Positions 45,176 to 54,400 of a stretch of 58,879 bases of DNA are shown one piece after another. The DNA lies in NCBI GenBank assembly GCA_028283145.1, contig JAPYNY010000027.1:1-58879 (forward strand), read 5' to 3'. Every line of letters starts with the position of its first letter. The stretch's first letter is position 1. The notes under the pieces are model-generated. The model did no database searches, was not told the DNA's origin, and saw only the letters and a program-made list of their open reading frames with translations. This DNA comes from Candidatus Hopanoidivorans cymbastelae (GTDB lineage Bacteria > Actinomycetota > Acidimicrobiia > Acidimicrobiales > Hopanoidiivorantaceae). The translations under genes were made by a program, and so were the position numbers.

Positions 45176-47956
45176 ATGAAAACCCTATTTAGTCTGACCC
45201 TGAAAAACTTAGCCGACAAGAAAATCCGCTTTGTCCTGACTTCTCTGTCGGTCATACTGGGCGTTATGTTTACGGTTGGCGTTTTTATCTTCACCGACAG
45301 CCTGCGACAGGTTTTTGGCACGCTAGCGGATGATATTGCCTCCGGCGTCGACCTCACAGTGCGCAGTGAGCAGGCCTTCGGCAACCGGCTGTTGGCCCCC
45401 ACAATTGACCCGGAGTTGGCTCGTGTAATTGAACAAGTAGATGGGGTCAAGGCAACCAGCCCTGGAATTATAGAGAACAATGTTGTTATCGTCAAGACCG
45501 ACGGCAGTCCAGTGGAGTCTGGAGGTAATAACAACGCGCCCAAGTTTGGCGTCAACTGGGATGACAATCCAGAATTTTCAGATTTATATCTGACTATGGG
45601 CAGACAGCCCAGTGCGCGCAACGAATTCGCCGTCAACACTAATGCCTTTGAGGACAACGAGCTTCAAATTGACCGAAGTTACAGTATCGTTCTGCCGTCC
45701 ACTGGGCCTGAAGCGTTCACGCTGGTGGGCACCTTCAACTTTGCCGACCCAGACGAAGACAAAAGCATTGGCGCGGTGTTGACAGCTTTTGACACGCCAA
45801 CAGCTGAAATGGTGCTCAGGCCCGATGGCGGCTGGAACGAAATCTCGGTATTGATTGAAGACGACGCCGACGAGGAAATTGTCAGCCAGCTCATCTCGCA
45901 GGAAATAGCCAATGCTGGTTATTCCAATATAGAGGTTGTCTCAAGTGAAGAGATTGCCGAAGAGCAAGAGGAGGTATTTGACGAAATCATCAACATATTC
46001 CAAACCTTCCTGCTGGCGTTTGCGGGTGTGATTCTGCTGGTGTCAATTTTTGTCATATTCAACACTTTCACCATTGTTTTGGGGCAGCGTATCCGAGAAA
46101 TTGGTCTGATGCGAGCCTTGGGAGCCACAGGCCGACAGATTTTTTCCTCCACCGTCGGGGAGGCTGTAGCGGTGGGGTTATTCTCCTCGGGGGTTGGGAT
46201 AGCCGCCGGCTTAGGCTTGGCTTATTTGCTCCGCTTCGTAAGCGACCAGGCAAACTTTGATCTTGGGCTTGACGCTTTGGTGCTTTCGTCGCGCACCATT
46301 GTTTTGGCGTTCATTGTCGGCACGGGTGTAACGCTGGTTTCGGCTGTGGTTCCGGCGTTGCGCTCTCGCCGGGTCTCTCCGATGGCAGCTCTACGAGACG
46401 ATCTGACCATTGATGCCCGCATTGTCAAACAGCACACCATCATCGGGTCTGTCCTGGTGGGGTTGGGTTTGTTTTTCACTGTCTTTGCTTTCACAGCCGA
46501 CTGGCAGCCAATGATTTTGTATGCGCTGATAGCTACTTTCTGCTTGGCTATAGGGGGCAAACGCCTCAACCAAAGGCTCAATCTGGGGCACTGGTTTGTG
46601 CTTGCTCAGGGGGCGGCGTTCTTGATAGCTTCGGTGGTAGCTGGTTTTGAATCTGGCGAGCAAGCAGTAGCCCTGGGCCTAGGCGCGCTGATTTTGATTA
46701 TCGGAGTCAACCTCATCAGCCCAGTGTTTGTCCCCAATCTAATGCGGGGAGTGGGCACTCCGATCCGTTGGATGTCCAAGGTGACTGGCAAGCTTTCCAC
46801 CGAAAATGCGGCTCGGGCACCTAGGCGCACATCTACTACAGCTGCCGCCTTGATGATAGGTCTGGCTCTGGTATCAACCGTCAGTCTTGTGGCATCGTCA
46901 CTGAAGGCTACCTTCGCCGATGTTTTGGAGAACACTGTAAAGTCTGACTGGTTTTTGTGCATTGGAAGCTGCAACGATCCCAACTCTACTTTCAGCCCTA
47001 ACTTGGCTGACAACATCAGGGACCAGCCGGAGTTCTCGTCGGTCCTCAACTTCCGATTTGCCGAGGAAGGTTTTATCTATAAGGGGGAAGTGGGTGATGT
47101 TGACAGGGCGGGAGACGGCTCAGGCGATAACATCAAGTCGGTGCTCGGAACCAACTTCAGCGAACTGGAAAATCACATTGATGTCGGCCTAGTTGATGGC
47201 TTCTTCAGTCAAGCTAACACACAGGATGGTCTGGCTATCTATGATGAAGCAGCTGAGGACAATAATCTTGTTGTGGGCGACAGCGTGCTACTGGAATTCA
47301 ACGACGGCACGCAAGCGCCGTTCCGGGTGGTGGCTCTTTACGACGACTCCCGAATCTTGGGCAACTGGACTATAGATATTGCAGCCTGGGATGCATATCT
47401 CCCACAGAGCCAGGATACCTTTGTTTCGGTGGTAAATGCTCCGGGGGTAACTGAGCAGCAAGCTGAAGTTGCTATAAGCACTGCGGCCGTCAACTATCCG
47501 CAGGTCAACGTTCAAACCAAACAGGAATTCAACGACAGCCAGACAGGACAGATCGACCAGATTGTGATCATCGTCAATATCTTCTTGTTCTTGGCCTTGG
47601 TGGTGGCCTTCATCGGCATTGCCAATACCTTGGCTTTGTCAATTATTGAGCGGACGCGTGAACTTGGCCTGTTGCGGGCAGTGGGTATGAAGCGACGGCA
47701 GATGTTGCTGATGGTTCTCTGGGAAGGTGTGCTGATCGCCATTTTCGGAGGCCTGCTTGGGATTTCTATGGGCATAGTTTTCGGTGTGACTGCGGTGACT
47801 GTCATCCCAGACGAATTTATTTCCACGCTGGATATCCCTTGGCAGACTTTGATCTACTATCTGGTCGGGGCGGGAGTAGCTGGCTTGATCAGCGCCCTGT
47901 TGCCGGCACGCCGGGCCAGCCGTCTGAATGTGCTTGACGCTATAGCTACGGAGTAG
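45176..47956 (+). CDS. ABC transporter permease with two FtsX domains
   Basis: Protein of 926 aa. The first helix (IRFVLTSLSVILGVMFTVGV) is followed by a large periplasmic MacB-like domain, then three helices around 280-400 (FQTFLLAFAGVILLVSIFVI, LGQRIREIGLMRALGATGRQ). A central group of helices leads to a second extracytoplasmic domain and the second FtsX core (LALVVAFIGIANTLALSIIE with RTRELGLLRAVGMKRRQM) and an end at LLPARRASRLNVLDAIATE. The duplicated plan is common in actinobacterial members. It works with the ATPase at 44317. Confidence 0.92.
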   Translation: MKTLFSLTLKNLADKKIRFVLTSLSVILGVMFTVGVFIFTDSLRQVFGTLADDIASGVDLTVRSEQAFGNRLLAPTIDPELARVIEQVDGVKATSPGIIENNVVIVKTDGSPVESGGNNNAPKFGVNWDDNPEFSDLYLTMGRQPSARNEFAVNTNAFEDNELQIDRSYSIVLPSTGPEAFTLVGTFNFADPDEDKSIGAVLTAFDTPTAEMVLRPDGGWNEISVLIEDDADEEIVSQLISQEIANAGYSNIEVVSSEEIAEEQEEVFDEIINIFQTFLLAFAGVILLVSIFVIFNTFTIVLGQRIREIGLMRALGATGRQIFSSTVGEAVAVGLFSSGVGIAAGLGLAYLLRFVSDQANFDLGLDALVLSSRTIVLAFIVGTGVTLVSAVVPALRSRRVSPMAALRDDLTIDARIVKQHTIIGSVLVGLGLFFTVFAFTADWQPMILYALIATFCLAIGGKRLNQRLNLGHWFVLAQGAAFLIASVVAGFESGEQAVALGLGALILIIGVNLISPVFVPNLMRGVGTPIRWMSKVTGKLSTENAARAPRRTSTTAAALMIGLALVSTVSLVASSLKATFADVLENTVKSDWFLCIGSCNDPNSTFSPNLADNIRDQPEFSSVLNFRFAEEGFIYKGEVGDVDRAGDGSGDNIKSVLGTNFSELENHIDVGLVDGFFSQANTQDGLAIYDEAAEDNNLVVGDSVLLEFNDGTQAPFRVVALYDDSRILGNWTIDIAAWDAYLPQSQDTFVSVVNAPGVTEQQAEVAISTAAVNYPQVNVQTKQEFNDSQTGQIDQIVIIVNIFLFLALVVAFIGIANTLALSIIERTRELGLLRAVGMKRRQMLLMVLWEGVLIAIFGGLLGISMGIVFGVTAVTVIPDEFISTLDIPWQTLIYYLVGAGVAGLISALLPARRASRLNVLDAIATE

Positions 47957-48277
47957 CCAGGCGATGGCCGCGGCGTAGCCACCGTGCTAGTCGCGGAATG
48001 GGAATGCCGTAGCAACCAAAATGGTAACGCCATAGCCACGGTATCGCACAACACCATAGACGCGGGTATTGCACAACGCCATAGTTGCGGTATAGTAGTT
48101 AGAAGGGGGATGGGGGGATTTTTGGGGTTGGCTGACGAGCCACAACCCACCTACCCGTCATCGGGCTCATCCTGCTATCGCGAGCTAGCCACGCCCAGCC
48201 GCCTGTTGACCACGGGAGTTGAACTGCTCCCACCCCACAGGCAAGGAGCCAGCCAACCTCAAAAATTTTTTGACAAC
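47957..48277. other. Repeat-bearing gap before the ATPase pseudogene
   Basis: These 321 bases hold no convincing gene. A plus-strand frame from 47984 runs through in phase with the next gene, but its sequence is not protein-like. From 48026 to 48095 there are three imperfect copies of a ~25-base unit (GCACAACGCCATAGTTGCGG type). A G-rich stretch follows (48103-48128). Confidence 0.5.
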
Positions 48278-49771
48278 ATGGACAGATTAACAACATCACT
48301 TGACCCTGACATCATTCAGTTAATCCATGACCAAAGCCCTTGGCAGTTGGACGCAGCGATTCCGAGGGAATTTGCACCGCTTAGACAACGTCAAATTGTT
48401 TCGCACCTGTGTGATTGGCTCTTACGGGCGAAATCACGGCACATGCAAATTATTCAAGGACTAAGACGAGCGGGCAGAACTACCGTCTTATATCAAGTCA
48501 CCAACAACCTCTTGAAAAATGGCGTTGATTCTTCCCGAATTTTCTTCCTTCGTTTAGACCAACCTAATCTCTGGGGTTTCAGCCTCGGAGACTTGGTTCA
48601 ATATATGATTCAAGCTAGTTCGGCTACCAAAGATAACCCTGCGTATCTGATGCTTGACGAGGTTGTTAATATGGAACACTGGGATAAGTGGTTAAAGAGC
48701 TTCTACGACCAGAACTGGCCCGTGAGAATCATAGCAACTTCAAGTACTCGCTTAGGGCTAAAAATGGGTCAAATTGAAAGCGGGATAGACAGATGGCGAG
48801 AGCAAACCTTATTGCCTTGCAGTCTACCGGAATGTCTCGACCTTATGGAGGCTGAAACCGAACTTTCGAGGCAGATTGCGGTAGGACCAACACTATGTGA
48901 AACACTCGCAAATCTTACCCCCATCACGCCCAGAATAAATGAACTTGAGAAATACAGAAATCTATTGTTGACAGTAGGTGGTTTCCCAGAACTTCTAACT
49001 TCATATAAAAATATAGAGCAGTTTCCTCTCACTTCATCTGACTTCTTTCCACCTCCACACCAAATTCAGCTTTATGAAAATGTGGTTGAGAAAAGTATTT
49101 ATCTTGACATGCCAAAGTATTTTAAGATTACCAGTCCGAGTGATCTAGGAACAATTCTCTTTGCAGCGGCTAGACAAATGGGAAATTTATGGTCGCCGAC
49201 TAATGTGAGTCAGAAGCTTGGCATTAGCATCTCAACGATCAATAACTATATGACTTGTTTGGAGATGGCTTTACTAATCACAATGCTGCCAAATTACCCA
49301 CATGGAGAGGCTAATGCACAGCATCGAGGGCGCAAACTTTATTTCGTTGACAGTGCTCTTAGAAATGCAGTGTTGAGACGTTAGGTTTCAAGAGATTATG
49401 ATCCGAAGGACTATGGACATATTCTTGAAAACCTTGTGGTTTCTTCACTTAATACTTTGGCTGAACAAACTCGATTCCGCCTCTATCACTGGAGGTATCA
49501 AAAAGCTGAAGTTGATGTAATTTATAATGATGTAAACGGTCCTCTGGCGTTTGAAGTGAGTTCTTCACCGGGGCATTCCCTTTCAGGCTTGTCGGCTCTG
49601 ATTGAAAAATACCCTGAATTTCATGGCAACAGCTATCTTGTCTCACCAAGTGCGCATTTCCAGGCTGCTAACCTTTCTCCCAATGGCATCGGCACTATTC
49701 CACTTGACTTATTGCTGTTAGCGGTGGATCTTCAGGCCAGTCACATGATGAAACTGTGGTTTAGCATCTAG
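48278..49771 (+). pseudogene. DUF4143 ATPase gene interrupted by an in-frame TAG
   Basis: The frame runs from the ATG at 48278 to TAG at 49382-49384 and continues open in the same frame to 49771, giving one protein of about 497 codons with a single internal stop. The first part has an AAA-type P-loop in IIQGLRRAGRTTVLYQ, where the usual lysine is Arg, Walker B in YLMLDEVVNMEHW, and arginine sensor lines. The part after the stop (DYGHILENLVVSSL, HWRYQKAEVDVIYND, LAFEVSSSPG) is the DUF4143 C-terminal nuclease-like region of the AAA_14/DUF4143 group. Loss of both the P-loop Lys and the frame points to decay. Readthrough is possible but less likely. Confidence 0.8.
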
Positions 49772-49819
49772 GACTTTGCTGCTAGCACAAACCTTGTTTG
49801 CTGGTATAGCCTTATCTTT

Positions 49820-50503
49820 ATGGATATACAAACTAGACATACACCAAGCTTCGGAGTGGCGAGATGCCTGCTGTCCGGAGGCGAGCAAATCAAGATTGAA
49901 GCGGGCGCGATGATGGCGCATTCCGCTGGGATGCACCTGGAGGCCCGAATGGAAGGTGGCGTTCTGAAAAGCCTGAAGCGCAGCGTTTTGGGCGGGGAGT
50001 CGCTATTCATCTCAACCTACACGGCTCCTGCCGAGGGTGGTTGGGTGGATGTGGCGGCCAAGCTGCCTGGCGATCTCAAAGTCATCGACTTGGACGGCTC
50101 TACCAACTGGATACTGGAGCGAGGCAACTGGCTGGCTTCTGAGGCTTCGGTTGATATTGACACCAAGTGGCAAGGTTTCAGAATGCTAGCTGGAGGCGAA
50201 GGCGGTTTCATGGCTCACGCTGCTGGCGTGGGGAAAGTGGTGGTGGCGTCCTACGGTGCCATTGAAGTTCTTTCGCTTGGGCCAGCAGAGCAGGTTGTGG
50301 TGGATACCAACCACATGCTGGCTTTTGCCGACACGGTTCAGTATGAGTTGACCCGAGCGGCGGAAGGCAGGTCTATCCAATCCATGAAGTCGGGCGAGGG
50401 TTTGGTGTTTCGCTTCACCGGGCCTGGCGATGTTTGGATTCAGTCCCGCAATCAGCAGCAGTTGATCGCTTGGCTGAACACCGAACTGGGTTCCAGGGAG
50501 TAG
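49820..50503 (+). CDS. AIM24 / TIGR00266 family protein
   Basis: Protein of 227 aa. GGEQIKIEAGAMMAHSAGMH, the Gly-rich GGVLKSLKRSVLGGESLFIS and FRFTGPGDVWIQSRN are the typical lines of this widespread beta-helix-like family, whose role is not settled. It starts at an ATG preceded by TAGCCT and 7 bases, without a ribosome site. It is not obviously linked to its neighbours. Confidence 0.9.
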   Translation: MDIQTRHTPSFGVARCLLSGGEQIKIEAGAMMAHSAGMHLEARMEGGVLKSLKRSVLGGESLFISTYTAPAEGGWVDVAAKLPGDLKVIDLDGSTNWILERGNWLASEASVDIDTKWQGFRMLAGGEGGFMAHAAGVGKVVVASYGAIEVLSLGPAEQVVVDTNHMLAFADTVQYELTRAAEGRSIQSMKSGEGLVFRFTGPGDVWIQSRNQQQLIAWLNTELGSRE

Positions 50504-50525
50504 TGAAAGACGTGGAGTTGCTCGG

Positions 50526-50926
50526 ATGAGTTATGTCAGATGGATCGATACGAACTCGTTTTACATTTACGGCACAAATGAAAACTAGGTCTGCATGCAT
50601 TTCCCTCCCTACGAGGAATGCGCCGACCAGCCCCAAATAACGGAATTCAACACAGACGGCATCTTCCTTGGTGCCACTTGGGAAGGGCACCCATTGGATG
50701 CAATCGAGTTTCTTTTGGAAGTTTAGGAGTTCCTACGGGAGAACCCGCAAAGGCAAACAACTGAATACCCTTTTTGCACATGGGCGAATTCCCTGAATAC
50801 GACAGGTTTATTCTCCAAGACTGGCTCAGGGACAACAGTTGGAGTTCAGACGAATTCCCCATAGGCGAAGAGAAACGTCGCTATGAGAAACTTATGAAAG
50901 AGCTGGACGCTATATCTAAAGCTTAA
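50526..50926 (+). pseudogene. Decayed small gene with two TAG stops and a frameshift
   Basis: From the ATG at 50526 the frame reads MSYVRWIDTNSFYIYGTNEN then TAG (50586), goes on with protein-like sequence (EECADQPQITEFNTDGIFLG, WEGHPLDAIEFLLEV) to TAG (50724), and then fades. From about 50770 another frame continues plausibly (MGEFPEYDRFILQDWLRDNS to a TAA at 50926). A T5 run near 50771 could be the frameshift point. The original product is not recognised. The reading as one broken gene is inference. Confidence 0.5.
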
Positions 50927-51261
50927 TTTTCTGCAATGGGGTTCAGCCAGATGCTATTTCCCCTCTAATCTGAAATAAACTTGCAAACCAAATTATTGCA
51001 ATCCCAGAAGCAACTCATCCTATGATGAGGCCTGTCATAGCATTTTTTGCTGACGATTACTGTCTTGGGTCTGGTAAAAATTCTAATTTTGTAGAGAGTA
51101 TGCCTCAAAGCAACGGACATGTTGTAGTGTCTGCAAGTCGTGATGCCCCGCTTGATGGGAAGCAGAGCGCAGGCAACTCCGAAACCAATATAAATCGGCT
51201 AAGTGAAATAGGGTTGGAAGGAAAATCAAAAGGGTTGGATAGATGCCAAAGATGCCCCATA
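50927..51261. other. Gap between the decayed gene and the restriction gene
   Basis: Nothing convincing is seen in these 335 bases. Frames on both strands (for example plus 51022-51291) are short and have no protein character. Confidence 0.4.
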
Positions 51262-51450
51262 TCAAACTTGCAGTGGATTACCCTTCAATAATTTGTGGAG
51301 ACCTGTTCTGCTATGAGACTGAAGACATCTCAGATATTGCTTTTTGGTTTTTCCGTTTGTGCTGCATCTATAATCTATCTGAATACCATACTCTGCTTCA
51401 ACGAGTCGCTTGGGCAGCGGCACAAGTTTGTCAATGCTTGCTTCTTGCAT
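51262..51450 (-). CDS. Small reading frame after the restriction gene, doubtful
   Basis: Sixty-two codons from an ATG at 51450, overlapping the end of the restriction gene by 20 bases. The sequence (IDKLVPLPKRLVEAEYGIQI) has plausible amino-acid use and could be a tail left over from a longer C-terminus of the enzyme. There is no ribosome site and no family match that I can name. Confidence 0.3.
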   Translation of the reverse strand: MQEASIDKLVPLPKRLVEAEYGIQIDYRCSTNGKTKKQYLRCLQSHSRTGLHKLLKGNPLQV

Positions 51451-54400
51451 TGGATAGCGTGTGCCTGTGTGCTAGGCGGTAGGCTTGCTGAGTTCCGGCT
51501 GCGCATAGGTCTGTGACAATTGGTGTGGCCAGCACTCCGAAAACAGCTTTGTTGGAAGGACAGGTGACCGCTATTGGGACGGTTATCTGGGTAGCGTCCG
51601 TGTCGCCCCTGTGGTGCCAATCATATTCAAGTCTGTCAGAACCGTTGTCGCCAACACTGCCTGAATTGTCCTGCCTGACGGTGTGCTTATCAATATCGCC
51701 GGACGAACGCTCGGGTTTGCCGACCCGTGGCGCAGAGATCGAACATTCCTCGGTTGCCCAGTATCCCGAATGGAAGTTGTCGCGTGTAGATAACCAAGAT
51801 TGCCCCCCCCCCGTTATATTGTCGTCGGCAAAACTCTGGTTCCTGCTGGAATCAAATGCAGATCCGGCAAAAGAGTCGTGGACATCACCACCGGTAAAGT
51901 TACGTTGGATGTTCCGCTGATCAATATCGCTGCGGAATGCCTCGCCTGCCGCCGCTGCTGTGAACGTCGAAGATGGTTTTGATTGCGAGGGGCTGGAACT
52001 CTGTCTGAGATGATCCCCTCCAAGTGAGCCACGAGTAACCCCCCCCCCGTTGAATAATTCTGTTACTTTGGTTCTAGCCAAAATATCAGGATCAAGATAG
52101 AGCCACATTTTTCTGAACGGGCGGTAGAGAACTCGAGTAATTTTGCTGTCTTCAAAAACCAAGCCCTTTTTTGCTTTCAGCCTCTGAACAAGAGACTCCG
52201 TCCATTTAATACTATGAAGGTTATAACTAGTGGTCAGTTTATCTAGGTGATCTTGGGTTGGGTTTTGAATATAAAGTGCTAAAGTCTTGTTGTACTCATC
52301 AATGAGTGCTATGGCTTTATGCTGAACTTCACTTCTTGAGAAGGCATACACATAGGTATCGCATCCAGTTGTAATTCCTGGAGCGTGCTTACTAATCAAA
52401 GTGCCTTCACTGCTACCTGATTTCTCAGGACACAGTGTGAGCATGTCTTCCCATCCGGGTGTGCCAGGGTTTGACCATGACCATCTGTCATTCATCGGAA
52501 TTATTTGAAACTTAGGGCTTAAGATATCACCTAGTTCTGATAGCCACTCAAATTTTTGGTCTCGATTTGAATATTCTGGTATCTCCAGGTAGTGAAGCAT
52601 TGCAGGTGTTTCCTTATTTTTCAGTGGATTGCGCACCAATATAGTTGTTTGAACCCCACTTCGGGTTTCGCTTCCAAAAATGTTATCGCCCTCTTTCTTG
52701 CGTTCTTCGCCACTCTTGTAAGCATTGCCTCTCAGGTTCACCACATAAATGTCAGTGAATTCATCATGCAAGCACTTGCGTACCCCTGCTAGAGATGTTC
52801 CATCATACAAGCTATTAGGAGATACAAAAGCGATGATAGCAGGGGCAGGCTTTTCTTCTGCTTTCTGGTTGCCATTGATGCGGTCTGATGCCCAGCGAAA
52901 CGCTTGAACGTAAGTGTTGCCAGCTGCGTTGCCACCAAGTCGCCTATTTGAAATTTTCTTTTGACTTTCTACGTATGTTTCCTTGACCCGGTCGGCAATA
53001 GCTTTGTATTTTGTTCTGGGATTGTCGTCGGAAGCGCTGTCCTGCCCGGATGACCAAGGTGGGTTGGAAGCAATCACCTGTATGGAAAGCTGGTTTTGCT
53101 TCTGAACTCGTTCGGGGTTGCCGTCTTTTCGCTCAAACATTTCGGAGGCTCTCGCAGCCAAATTTTCATTCATCAAGAAAGTGTCAGTCAGCACAATGTT
53201 CTCAAAAGGCTCATATTTGGCTTGGCTGTTTGGGTTAGCTTCTTGCTCGCGGCTGTGCTTGGTCTCCTCTATCTTTAAGGCAGCGATGTAGTAGGCCAGC
53301 AAAATCAACTCGTTGGCGTGGATTTCGTGGTTATATTTCCGGGCAAGGTCTTCGTCACGGATGAGATAATTGCCTTGGCTGTCCTTGCCTGTCAGGAGTC
53401 GGCTTATGAATGTGCCAGTGCCGGCAAAAGGCTCCAAAATATTGACGCCTTCATCAGTCAGCCCCTTGCCAAACTCACGGCGGCACACAGCATCAACCGA
53501 ACGCCAGATGAAATCCACCAGCTCTACAGGCGTGTAGGCGATGCCCAGCGCTTCGACTGCTTTTTTCATAGCAGCATTGAAGAACCCATCGTAAATCTCC
53601 CGCAAAATGTCCAGCTTGTCTTGGCTGCTGACTGCGCCTTGGAAAGCCCTTTCCATCGTTTGATAGGCGCGCTTCAGCGGGCGCAAATCCTCCTCAAACT
53701 TCCCGCCTTGAGCTTCAAATATCCCGATCAGCTTGTTGATGCTGATAGAGACAGGATTGCTGGATACAAAATCCGATCCGGAGAACAACACGTCAAAGAC
53801 AGGAATTGTCACGATGTGCTGAGCCACCATTTCCTCGGCTTGCCGATATGAAACATCAGGGCTGACAGCGAGGCGAATTTCACTCAAGAATTCGTCAAAA
53901 GCGTCCGCTGAAGCATTGGGCAGCCCGCCTGCCCGTGAGATGAGAACCGACACACGCTGGCGGATTGTTTCGCATATTCTGGCAGCTTGTTCGCCCCAGC
54001 GTGGATACAACTGCCGATCGCCACATTTACTTACCAACATTGAAGCGAAGTTTTGCGCTAAGGCTAACGACAACTGCTCAAAGGTGTCACGGGCGACTTT
54101 GGTGTCGGCGCCATTTGATGCGCTATTTGTTTCGGTGTCTCGGTTGGCAGATGGGAATTTGGTGGTGCGTAGCCTGAAGGTTGTGGTCTGCTTGGCGGTA
54201 TGCGGGTTGTTCAGCCAATAATCAATGCGATCATCATGTGAACGCAACGCCCGCGCTACTTTCCAAACAGCGCTGAAATCGCTGCTGCTTAAAATCTTGT
54301 CGGCGTGAGAAATACGAGCGTCCTCATCCTCAACGTCAACCTCATGCACTGGTATCACTACCGGAATGATGATGTAGCCCTTTTGCTTGCCCGGGGCCTT

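Larger units (their letters stand above)
51431..52048 (-). repeat. Tandemly duplicated, G-tract-led C-terminal cassettes of the restriction gene
   Basis: Two units of about 235 bp each begin with G10 (coding strand) and contain CGATATTGAT at matching positions (51920-51929 and 51689-51698 on the plus strand). A third, partial unit follows without a G run. In other frames they end in related motifs: LPDLHLIPAGTRVLP (stop 51814), VLATTVLTDLNMIGTTGATR (stop 51583), FGILGNRGMFDLCATGRQTR (stop 51690); the main frame ends with FGVLATPIVTDLCAAGTQQA. All resemble the line that normally precedes the last part of the specificity domain in this family. Confidence 0.65.

Noticed and set aside
48026..48095. 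CRISPR array
   Set aside because: The repeat units are short, imperfect and adjacent with no spacers, and there are no cas genes.
48103..48128. G-quadruplex in the G-rich stretch before the ATPase pseudogene
   Set aside because: Only three long G runs with a fourth of two G; too weak without a calculation.
49382..50726. Genetic-code change with TAG as sense
   Set aside because: TAG ends several intact genes here (for example grpE, the 299-aa oxidase-operon gene and the 264-aa specificity gene), so general recoding is unlikely.
51022..51291. Plus-strand frame of 89 codons near the restriction gene end
   Set aside because: Composition is not protein-like and there is no ribosome site.
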